A stretch of 64,000 nt of DNA, taken from positions 1 to 64,000 of the forward strand of contig NZ_QNFY01000001.1 of the NCBI RefSeq assembly GCF_003290185.1, in the 5' to 3' direction. This stretch comes from Chryseobacterium lathyri (GTDB lineage: Bacteria > Bacteroidota > Bacteroidia > Flavobacteriales > Weeksellaceae). This document shows positions 17,438 through 26,271 of this stretch, in pieces. Each line of letters begins with the position of its first letter. The stretch's first letter is position 1. The translations under genes and the position numbers were made by a program. The notes under the pieces are model-generated. The model saw only the letters and a program-made list of their open reading frames with translations. It was not told the origin of the DNA and did no database searches.

Positions 17438-19063
17438 TTGAAAACTAAAAAATCGTTTTATATAGTTTCTTTTTTGGGGTTTATCGGGCTGAATTATTGT
17501 TCAGCCCAGGTAAATCCTGCTCAGAAGCCGCAGACGACAGCATTTACCAATCCCATTATCTGGGCAGACGCTCCGGATTTATCAGTGACCAGAAACGGGG
17601 ATGATTTTTATCTTATCAGTACCACCATGCACCTGATGCCGGGAGCTCCGGTCATGCATTCCAAAGATCTTGTACATTGGGAAATGGCAAGCTATGTTTT
17701 TAATACGCTGAATGATAATTCTAAGTATGATTTACTTAACGGAACAGTTTACGGTCGAGGGCAATGGGCATCTTCCATCCGCTATCACAAAGGGAAATAT
17801 TACGTTTTGTTTTCTCCGAACGATGAGCCTTTCAAATCCTATTTCTATGTAACAGATAATCCTGAAAAAGGCAATTGGAAACTCATTACCAGAACCCGAC
17901 ATTTTCACGATGCTTCTTTGTTTTTTGATGATGACAAGGTATATGTTTTTACTTCCAATAAAGTTTTTGAATTAAGTCCTGATTTTAAAGAAGTCATCGG
18001 AAATTCTGACGGAACTGTTGTTTTTCAGAAAGACTCTACGGAAACCGGACTTTTAGAAGGTAATCAGATTATTAAAAGAAACGGAAAATATTATATGATG
18101 ATGATTTCCTGGCCTAAAGGTGAAAAGCGCCGTCAGGAAGTTTACAGAGCAGATAAAGTGACCGGACCTTATGAGAAAAAAATCATTCTGGAAGATAATT
18201 TTTTAGGATTTTCATATGCCGGACAAGGGGCTTTGATTGATGATAAGAACGGTAACTGGTATTCGCTTATTTTTCAGGACAGAGGTGGAGTGGGGCGTGT
18301 CCCGATTTTGATTCCTGTACGATGGGAAAACGACTGGCCGGTTTTGGGAAATAATGGAAAAATCCCTTTGAATGGTGAAGTTCCGCTTCCTCCGTTTAAA
18401 CCCAAAAATAACATTGTAGAAAGTGACGAATTTTCTGGTGAAAAATTGAAAATCCAGTGGCAGTGGAACCATAATCCTGTAAACGAAGCCTGGTCTTTAT
18501 CTGAAAGGAAAGGATTTATAAGGTTGAAAACGAGTCGGGTAGTGGATAATGTTTACGCTGCTCCGAATACATTAACGCAAAGAATGACAGGCCCGAAATC
18601 CAGCGCTGTGGTTGCTTTAGATTTAAGAGGAATGAAGGATGGTGATGTTACAGGTTTCAGTGCATTTAACGGCGATTCCGGCTTGCTTTCAGTTATAAAA
18701 GAAGGCAATCAGAAATTTATCACATTTTCTACCAGTGATGTCAGTCTTGATAACAAAACAAAAGCCATTTTAGGAGTGAGAAAAGAAGAAAAGAAGCGTT
18801 TTCCTCTCACTTCAGACACCGTTTATCTTCGTATTGAAGCTGATTTTAACCTTGGAAAAGATCTGGCGGATTTTTCTTACAGCACCGATCAAAAAAACTG
18901 GATGGTTATGGAAAAAGAATATAAAATGATTTTCGATTACAGAAGATTATTTATGGGTTCTAAATTCGCGGTTTTTAATTATGCCACAAAAAGTACAGGA
19001 GGTTTTGTAGATGTTGATTTTTTCAGAATAACGGATTCATTAAACATAAAATATATACGTTAG
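17438..19063 (+). CDS. GH43 family glycosidase (GH43_12-like), TTG start
   Basis: Secreted or periplasmic 541-residue enzyme; signal peptide of about 23 residues ending NYCSAQ. Catalytic residues are base Asp47 in ADAPDLSV, Asp158 in FHDASLFFDDD and acid Glu207 in LLEGNQII. The segment GRGQWASSIRYHKGKYYVLFS and a C-terminal beta-sandwich (about 330-535) resemble subfamily-12 arabinofuranosidase/xylosidase enzymes. The start must be TTG 17438: the next in-frame Met lies beyond the signal peptide and past Asp47. The preceding A/T-rich bases fit the phylum. It probably removes arabinosyl or xylosyl groups from arabinoxylan fragments. Confidence 0.88.
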   Translation: MKTKKSFYIVSFLGFIGLNYCSAQVNPAQKPQTTAFTNPIIWADAPDLSVTRNGDDFYLISTTMHLMPGAPVMHSKDLVHWEMASYVFNTLNDNSKYDLLNGTVYGRGQWASSIRYHKGKYYVLFSPNDEPFKSYFYVTDNPEKGNWKLITRTRHFHDASLFFDDDKVYVFTSNKVFELSPDFKEVIGNSDGTVVFQKDSTETGLLEGNQIIKRNGKYYMMMISWPKGEKRRQEVYRADKVTGPYEKKIILEDNFLGFSYAGQGALIDDKNGNWYSLIFQDRGGVGRVPILIPVRWENDWPVLGNNGKIPLNGEVPLPPFKPKNNIVESDEFSGEKLKIQWQWNHNPVNEAWSLSERKGFIRLKTSRVVDNVYAAPNTLTQRMTGPKSSAVVALDLRGMKDGDVTGFSAFNGDSGLLSVIKEGNQKFITFSTSDVSLDNKTKAILGVRKEEKKRFPLTSDTVYLRIEADFNLGKDLADFSYSTDQKNWMVMEKEYKMIFDYRRLFMGSKFAVFNYATKSTGGFVDVDFFRITDSLNIKYIR

Positions 19064-19067
19064 ATAA

Positions 19068-20039
<972 letters not shown>

Positions 20040-20054
20040 TCTAAAATCAAAGTC

Positions 20055-21422
20055 ATGAAGGAAAAGGTTTTAAAGTATGTTCTGAATATCGGATTAGTTT
20101 TAACAGGATTATCGCTCTCTGCCCAAAATCCCATCATTCAAACCGCTTATACCGCGGACCCGGCTCCGATGGTGTTCAATGACCGTTTATATGTTTACAC
20201 CAGTCACGATGAAGATGATTCTACATGGTTTACCATGAACAACTGGAAGGTATTTTCCACCAACGACATGGTCAACTGGACAGACCACGGCGTTATCCTT
20301 TCCTACAACGATTTCGATTGGGCAAAACGTGATGCATGGGCAGCACAGTGCATCGAAAGAAACGGAAAGTTTTTTATGTACGTACCGATGATTTCCAAAA
20401 CCAATAACAAAGGCGCAATTGGAGTTGCTGTTGCCGACAGTCCCTTTGGTCCGTTTCATGATCCGTTGGGAAAGCCATTGGTTCAGAGCGAATGGGGGGA
20501 CATCGATCCTACGGTTTTTATTGATGACAATGGTCAGGCCCATATGTACTGGGGGAATCCAAAGCTTAAATATGTAAAATTAAATGAAAATATGATTTCC
20601 TATTCCGGCGAAATTGTTGAGGTTCCAATGACCGAAGAATCTTTTGGTAAAAGAGAAGGAAATCCCGAAAGACCTACCAAATACGAAGAAGGTCCGTGGC
20701 TGTACAAACGCAAAAATTTATATTATCTTTTCTGGCCGGGCGGTCCGCTTCCCGAGTTTATCGGCTATTCGACGAGTAAAAGTCCACAAGGTCCTTGGAA
20801 ATATGGCGGAATCATAATGCCTGCGGAAGGAAAATCCTTTACCAATCATCCCGGAGTTATTGATTTCAGAGGGAAAACGTATTTCTTCTACCACAACGGT
20901 GCATTGCCGGGCGGAAGTGGATTTACAAGATCGGTAAGCGTGCAGGAACTTAATTTTAATAAAGACGGCTCTATTTCGCCTTTTAAAATGACCAACGGTA
21001 TTACGGATGCCATTGCAAACGTCAATCCTTACGCATTCAATCAGGCAGAAATGATTGCGTGGTCAGAGAACGTAAAATCTTATCAGAACAAAGCAGCGGG
21101 AGTTTTCATTAAAGCAAAGAAAAATGGCGCTTACACCAGTGTAAAGAATGTTGATTTTGGAAAAGATGGCGCATCATCTTTTTCTGCCCGTGTTGGAACT
21201 ACGCATAACAGCGGTGTCACAATGGATGTTCATTTAGACGGTTTAAACGGGCCGGTTGCTGCCACCATAAAAGTTCCTCTTACCGGTGGAGACGATCGAT
21301 TCGAGACAGTTACGACTAATCTATCCAACAAAATTACAGGCATTCACAATCTTTATTTCGTGTGTAATGGTAAAGCGGAAAAAGATATCATGTTTTTCGA
21401 TTATTGGATGTTTTCAAAATAA
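20055..21422 (+). CDS. GH43 arabinoxylan arabinofuranohydrolase with CBM6
   Basis: Removes arabinofuranosyl side chains from xylan. Signal peptide to about residue 23 (LSLSAQ). Catalytic domain about 25-310 with base Asp35 in TADPAPMVF, Asp151 in [11 protein letters not shown] and acid Glu212 in YEEGPWLY; the block [11 protein letters not shown] resembles arabinoxylan arabinofuranohydrolases and XynD-type enzymes. Residues about 320-455 form a CBM6-like beta-sandwich ending FFDYWMF, which would bind xylan chain ends. The gene is packed between the esterase (15 bp) and the GH97 gene (6 bp), so the three are surely co-transcribed and probably act on the same decorated fragments. Confidence 0.9.
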   Translation: MKEKVLKYVLNIGLVLTGLSLSAQNPIIQTAYTADPAPMVFNDRLYVYTSHDEDDSTWFTMNNWKVFSTNDMVNWTDHGVILSYNDFDWAKRDAWAAQCIERNGKFFMYVPMISKTNNKGAIGVAVADSPFGPFHDPLGKPLVQSEWGDIDPTVFIDDNGQAHMYWGNPKLKYVKLNENMISYSGEIVEVPMTEESFGKREGNPERPTKYEEGPWLYKRKNLYYLFWPGGPLPEFIGYSTSKSPQGPWKYGGIIMPAEGKSFTNHPGVIDFRGKTYFFYHNGALPGGSGFTRSVSVQELNFNKDGSISPFKMTNGITDAIANVNPYAFNQAEMIAWSENVKSYQNKAAGVFIKAKKNGAYTSVKNVDFGKDGASSFSARVGTTHNSGVTMDVHLDGLNGPVAATIKVPLTGGDDRFETVTTNLSNKITGIHNLYFVCNGKAEKDIMFFDYWMFSK

Positions 21423-21428
21423 TTTAAA

Positions 21429-23372
21429 ATGAAAAAAGCAACACTTATATTTCTGTCATTAATAATTTTCTGTCTTTTATCAGAAGTTAAAGCACAAGTT
21501 GCTGAAATTTCCAGTCCGGACGGCAAATTGAAGCTGAATGTATTTTCAGAAGAAGGAAAAGCATTATACTCTGTAAGTTCTCAGGGAGAAACAATACTCG
21601 ACAAGTCTCCGTTGGGGTTGATCACCAATGAATCTGATTTTTCTAAAAATTTAAAATTCATCAACAGCAAAAAAGATGTTGTTTCTAAAAAATACAGCAA
21701 CAAAAAGATAAAAAAATCTGAAATTGAGTATAAAGCCAATACTTTGATGGTCAGCTTTATGAATGCAGATCAGTTCGATCTTGAAATTGAGTTTCAGGTT
21801 AGCGATAATAATATTGCTTTCCGTTATGAGATTCCGTCCATGAAAGACCATTTTAGTGCGGTTGTAGAGTCGGAAGTTACCGGCTATAGATTCCCGACAA
21901 AAACCACGACATTTCTCTCACCGATGATGAAGCCGATGAGTGGATTTGCCCGAACAGCACCAAGCTACGAAAGCGGATACAAAGCGGATGCAGAATTGGG
22001 AACAAAAGCCGACTATGGTTATGTTTTCCCCGGACTTTTCCATATCGGAAATGACGGCTGGGTTTTGCTTTCGGAGACTGGCGTGACGAGTTTGTACTGC
22101 GCTTCACATCTCAGCACCACCTCAGAAAAAAATCTTTATCAGGTAGCGTATCCAAATATGGCGGAAAACAACGGTTTCGGAAGTTCCGGAGCAGCGATTT
22201 CACTTCCGGGAAAAACACCGTGGAGAACCATTAGCATTGGAGATTCATTGAAACCGATCGTAGAAACTACAATTCCTTTTGATGTGGTAGAACCGCTTTA
22301 CGAGCCTTCGCAGGAATATCAGTTTGGGCGTTCTACCTGGAGCTGGATATTATGGCAGGATGCAAGCATGAACTATGATGATCAGGTGAAATTCATAGAT
22401 CTTGCCTCTTCTTTACAATATGAATTTATTTTGATCGATGCACTTTGGGATAAAAATATAGGGAAAGAGCGGATGAAACAACTCGTTCAGTATGCGAAAT
22501 CCAAAAATGTGGGTGTGATGCTCTGGTACAATTCCAACGGAGCTGCCAACGATGCACCGATGGGCCCAAGAAACAAAATGAGCAATGCCGTAGAAAGGAA
22601 AAAAGAAATGAGATGGCTAAAGGAAGTCGGAGTAAAAGGCCTGAAAGTCGATTTCTTCGGCGGAGACAAACAGGAAACCATGCGTCTGTACGAAGATATT
22701 TTGTCTGATGCTAATGATTTCGGATTAACGATTATTTTCCACGGCGCCACTTTACCGCGAGGCTGGGAAGTGATGTACCCGAATTATGCGGGAAGTGAAG
22801 CCGTTTTAGCTTCGGAAATGCTCTATTTCTCAGAAGATGTCCGTAAGCAGGAAGCGTTCTTTGCAACCTTGCATCCGTTTATCAGGAATACGGTGGGAAG
22901 TATGGAGTTTGGCGGCACTTTTCTCAATAAATTTTTAACCCAATCAAACAAGGATAAAAATAAAAGACATACAACAGACGGATTTCAGTTGGCGACAGCG
23001 GTTTTGTTTCAAAATCCCGTTCAGATGTTTGCAGTAATGCCGAATAACCTGGCTGATGCCCCAAAATTCCAGATTGATTTTATGAAAGATGTTCCGACAC
23101 TTTGGGATGAGACGGTTTTTATCGACGGCTATCCCGGGAAATATTCTGTCATTGCAAGAAGGCATCAGGATAAATGGTATGTTGTCGGGGTGAATGCAGA
23201 AAAAACGGTTAGAAAACTTAAACTTAATCTCCCGATGTTAGCAGGCAAAAATGTCGAACTTATTAATGATGATAAATCCGGAACCACATTTACAAAACAG
23301 ATTTCTATCAATAAAAAAGGAGTATACGAAATTGAAATTCAGCCGAATGGCGGTTTTGTGTTGAAGAATTAA
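21429..23372 (+). CDS. GH97 family glycoside hydrolase, probably retaining (alpha-galactosidase-like)
   Basis: A 647-residue GH97 protein with a signal peptide (to about residue 23, ending EVKAQ), the N-terminal beta-supersandwich (SSPDGKLKLNV onward), a central TIM barrel (about 290-560) and a C-terminal beta domain. The barrel contains LKVDFFGGDKQ with Asp408 at the place of the nucleophile of retaining GH97 enzymes, followed by FHGATLPRGWE and YPNYAGSEAV. This points to the retaining alpha-galactosidase branch rather than the inverting SusB alpha-glucosidases (inference from the motif). It follows GH43-CBM6 by 6 bp. In this locus it could release alpha-galactose, or alpha-linked arabinopyranose, from complex xylan side chains. 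Confidence 0.85.
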   Translation: MKKATLIFLSLIIFCLLSEVKAQVAEISSPDGKLKLNVFSEEGKALYSVSSQGETILDKSPLGLITNESDFSKNLKFINSKKDVVSKKYSNKKIKKSEIEYKANTLMVSFMNADQFDLEIEFQVSDNNIAFRYEIPSMKDHFSAVVESEVTGYRFPTKTTTFLSPMMKPMSGFARTAPSYESGYKADAELGTKADYGYVFPGLFHIGNDGWVLLSETGVTSLYCASHLSTTSEKNLYQVAYPNMAENNGFGSSGAAISLPGKTPWRTISIGDSLKPIVETTIPFDVVEPLYEPSQEYQFGRSTWSWILWQDASMNYDDQVKFIDLASSLQYEFILIDALWDKNIGKERMKQLVQYAKSKNVGVMLWYNSNGAANDAPMGPRNKMSNAVERKKEMRWLKEVGVKGLKVDFFGGDKQETMRLYEDILSDANDFGLTIIFHGATLPRGWEVMYPNYAGSEAVLASEMLYFSEDVRKQEAFFATLHPFIRNTVGSMEFGGTFLNKFLTQSNKDKNKRHTTDGFQLATAVLFQNPVQMFAVMPNNLADAPKFQIDFMKDVPTLWDETVFIDGYPGKYSVIARRHQDKWYVVGVNAEKTVRKLKLNLPMLAGKNVELINDDKSGTTFTKQISINKKGVYEIEIQPNGGFVLKN

Positions 23373-23386
23373 TTTAGGAATAATTT

Positions 23387-23480
23387 GGGCAGCTTTATCC
23401 GCCCTCCGTTCCCGCTTTTTTGTTCCGCTTCGCTCCACAAAAAGAGCTCCACTCAGGTCGGGCTGCATGCGATTCGCTAC
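23387..23480. repeat. Dispersed intergenic hairpin repeat, family A copy 1
   Basis: A roughly 95-bp element with a core reading CCCGCTTTTTTGTTCCGCTT and then a complementary ACAAAAAGAGC arm. Outer GCAGC and GCTGC arms can pair as well, so the whole unit folds as a long hairpin. A second copy, about 80% alike by eye, lies at 51165-51260. It is non-coding and sits between GH97 and GH115. Similar elements recur in flavobacterial genomes to my knowledge. Confidence 0.75.
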
Positions 23481-23483
23481 AAA

Positions 23484-23537
23484 AGAACCCAGAGGGTTCA
23501 ATATGAATAGCCATAGGTACAACCTGTGGAAAATAAT
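23484..23537. repeat. Dispersed intergenic repeat, family B copy 1
   Basis: An AGAACCC..AGGGTT hairpin, an AATAGCC linker and a TAGGTA..AACCT pairing, about 54 bp in all. It aligns over its whole length with 36888-36941. It follows directly after the family A copy, so the gap is a composite of repeats. Confidence 0.65.
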
Positions 23538-23546
23538 AATCAAAAT

Positions 23547-23579
23547 AAACCTTATAGGTTTTTAAAACCTATAAGGTTT
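23547..23579. repeat. Perfect 15-bp inverted repeat (family C copy 1)
   Basis: Arms AAACCTTATAGGTTT (23547-23561) and AAACCTATAAGGTTT (23565-23579) are exact reverse complements around a 3-nt loop. Degenerate relatives occur at 31849-31879 and 36852-36866. It lies 21 bp before the GH115 start and would form a strong hairpin in the message. Confidence 0.75.
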
Positions 23580-23600
23580 CAATCAGATAAAGATAAGATT

Positions 23601-26129
23601 ATGAACAGATTACCTATACTATTTTTCTTTGTACTGTTGTTGGGTGCTTTTGGTAATATACAGGCAACCGAACGGTTTATCACGACAGAAAAAACTAATG
23701 ATGTTATTCTTCTGAAAGACAAATCAGTCAGAATTTCCCTGTATGCAGATGCTCAGATGGATGCAGGAATTATGAGAGCCGTAAAGAACCTCCAAACAGA
23801 TTTTCAGAAAGTCACAGGCGAACAACCCAACATTCTGAATCAGATTTCCGGAACGACTTCTCCTTTAATTATCATCGGAACAGTCGGAACAAAATCTGTG
23901 ATCGATGATTTAATCAGACAAAAAAAGATCGACGGGAAATCATTAATCGGGAAAACAGAAAAATACGTCATCCAGAATATCAGCAATCCATTTCCCGGAG
24001 TTTCGGAAGCTATTGTGATTGCCGGAAGTGACAAAAGAGGAACCATCTACGGAATTTATGAAGTTTCGCAGCAGATTGGCGTTTCACCCTGGCATTACTG
24101 GGCGGATGTTCCGGTTGAAACGAAAGAAAATTTATATTTCAAAAAAGGAATATATACCGATGGAGAACCTGCTGTAGAGTACCGCGGGATTTTCCTGAAT
24201 GATGAAGAACCATCTCTTGGCAGTTGGGCTAGAGCCACTTTTGGAGGTATTAATTCAAAATTTTACGAAAAAGTTTTTGAATTGATCCTTCGCCTGAAAG
24301 GCAACTACATTTGGCCAGCCATGTGGGGAAAAGCATTTTATGACGATGATGCTTTGAGCGGGCCATTAGCCAACGAAATGGGAATCGTAATGGGAACTTC
24401 TCACCACGAGCCGATGGCGCAGGCGCAGACCGATTGGCACCGGTATATCAAAAGAAATAACCTCCCGAATGTCTGGGATTATTCCAAAAATTCTAAAGTT
24501 TTGCAGGAATTCTGGAAAGCCGGAATTGTGAGAAGCAAAAGCTGGGAAAAACTCATTACTGTTGGAATGCGTGGCGATGGTGATGAAGCAATGGGAGAGG
24601 GAACCAATATTTCTTTACTTGAAAAAATCGTAAAAGATCAACGCAAAATTATTGCTGAGGTAACCGGTAAAAAAGCGGATAAAACACCTCAGATTTGGGC
24701 TTTGTACAAAGAGGTTCAGGATTATTACGATAAAGGCATGAGGGTTCCGGATGATGTTATTTTGCTGTTTTGCGATGATAACTGGGGCAACGTGAGAAAG
24801 CTTCCGGATCTTTCAAAACCCTTGCATAAAGGCGGTTACGGAATATATTATCATTTTGATTACGTAGGTGGACCGAGAAATTCTAAATGGATCAATATCA
24901 GTCCCATACAGAGAGTTTGGGAGCAGATGAATCTTTCGTACGAACATAAAGTCGACAAAGTCTGGGTAGTCAATGTGGGCGATTTAAAGCCAATGGAATT
25001 TCCGATCAGTTTTTTCCTTGAAATGGCCTGGAATCCCAAACAGTTTAACGCTAAAAATCTTCTTGACTATACCGAAAAATGGGCAGCACAGCAGTTTGGT
25101 GAGAAACATTCAAAGGAAATTGCCCGAATGATTAATCTCTATGCCAAATATAATCGAAGAGTTACCCCTGAAACGCTTGACAGTAAAACATTCAGCCTCG
25201 AAAATTATAATGAATTTGAAACAGTACTGAATGACTACAGATCATTAGCAGTGGATGCTTTACGTTTAAAAGACCAGATTCCGGCAGAATATCAGGATGC
25301 CTATTATCAGTTGGTTCTATACCCAATCGATGCGTGCAGCAATTTATATGAAATGTATTATGCAGTGGCTAAAAATAAAGAACTGGCTGCCAAAAATGAT
25401 ATTCAGGCAAATTTTTACGCAGATAAAGTGAAGGAATGTTTTGAAAGAAATGCTTATCTCGACAATAAATATAACAATGAAATTGCCAAAGGAAAATGGA
25501 CGCATATGATGGATCAAATGAAGATAGGATACAAAGCCTGGTTCGACGGAAAAGTAAATGTAATGCCTGAAGTGATCTATGTTTCTGAAGCAGACACTCC
25601 GAAAGATAAAATATTTGCAGAAGAAAACGGCTATGTTTCCATAGAAGCGGAAAATTTTGCGAGAATGAATAATTCGGACAGGATTCATTGGGAAGTGATT
25701 CCTGATTTCGGGAAAACAAAATCCGGGATAACGACTTTTCCCCAGAATGCTTACCCGAAATCCGATGAAAATATCTATCTGGAATATGATATTAATTTTA
25801 AATCTAAAGGTGAAGTTGAAGTTCAGCTGCTTTTAGCTCCGACTTTAAATTTCAACCATAACAAAGGATTGCGTTATGAGATTTCCTTCGATGGAGGAAA
25901 ACCTGAGACTGTCAATTTCAATGGACATTACCGTGGAGAATTGGGAAAATGGCAGTCGGAACACATCATTAAATCGGTGACAAAGCATCAGATTTCACAA
26001 CCAGGCAAACATACGTTAAGATTCAGGATTCTGGAGCCGGGAATTGTTTTAGAGAAAATACTAATTGATACGGGAGGCCTTAAACCAAGTTATCTGGGAG
26101 CTCCTCAAAGTGATTATTCAGAAAAATAA
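23601..26129 (+). CDS. GH115 xylan alpha-1,2-glucuronidase
   Basis: Removes (4-O-methyl)glucuronic acid from internal and terminal xylose units of glucuronoxylan. I start at ATG 23601, which gives a clean signal peptide (LFFFVLLLGAFGNIQA); the in-frame GTG at 23526 lies in repeat DNA. The 842-residue protein has the GH115 blocks EYRGIFLNDEEPSL, LKGNYIWPAMWGKAF, GTSHHEPMAQAQ, MRGDGDEAMGEG, and the C-terminal accessory domain starting EENGYVSIEAENF (about residue 675). Length and order match characterised GH115 proteins. It complements the GH67 enzyme at 53670, which needs uronic acid on a chain end. The product feeds UxaC. Confidence 0.95.
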   Translation: MNRLPILFFFVLLLGAFGNIQATERFITTEKTNDVILLKDKSVRISLYADAQMDAGIMRAVKNLQTDFQKVTGEQPNILNQISGTTSPLIIIGTVGTKSVIDDLIRQKKIDGKSLIGKTEKYVIQNISNPFPGVSEAIVIAGSDKRGTIYGIYEVSQQIGVSPWHYWADVPVETKENLYFKKGIYTDGEPAVEYRGIFLNDEEPSLGSWARATFGGINSKFYEKVFELILRLKGNYIWPAMWGKAFYDDDALSGPLANEMGIVMGTSHHEPMAQAQTDWHRYIKRNNLPNVWDYSKNSKVLQEFWKAGIVRSKSWEKLITVGMRGDGDEAMGEGTNISLLEKIVKDQRKIIAEVTGKKADKTPQIWALYKEVQDYYDKGMRVPDDVILLFCDDNWGNVRKLPDLSKPLHKGGYGIYYHFDYVGGPRNSKWINISPIQRVWEQMNLSYEHKVDKVWVVNVGDLKPMEFPISFFLEMAWNPKQFNAKNLLDYTEKWAAQQFGEKHSKEIARMINLYAKYNRRVTPETLDSKTFSLENYNEFETVLNDYRSLAVDALRLKDQIPAEYQDAYYQLVLYPIDACSNLYEMYYAVAKNKELAAKNDIQANFYADKVKECFERNAYLDNKYNNEIAKGKWTHMMDQMKIGYKAWFDGKVNVMPEVIYVSEADTPKDKIFAEENGYVSIEAENFARMNNSDRIHWEVIPDFGKTKSGITTFPQNAYPKSDENIYLEYDINFKSKGEVEVQLLLAPTLNFNHNKGLRYEISFDGGKPETVNFNGHYRGELGKWQSEHIIKSVTKHQISQPGKHTLRFRILEPGIVLEKILIDTGGLKPSYLGAPQSDYSEK

Positions 26130-26271
26130 ATGAAGAGGGTAATTGTTGAAAATTGATGATGGTGAATTTTATGAAAGGATAATTTTCAGAGAGAAGCTGA
26201 AATAACTACTTAGCGATCATCATAAATCTATTCATTAGACACATTTAACATCAGAATTAAAACTTATTACT

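Noticed and set aside
23387..23579. CRISPR array or insertion sequence
   Set aside because: Repeats are unlike one another, not regularly spaced, and no cas or transposase gene is present anywhere in the window.
23526..23600. GTG start for GH115
   Set aside because: It runs through repeat DNA and would hide the signal peptide that begins at ATG 23601.
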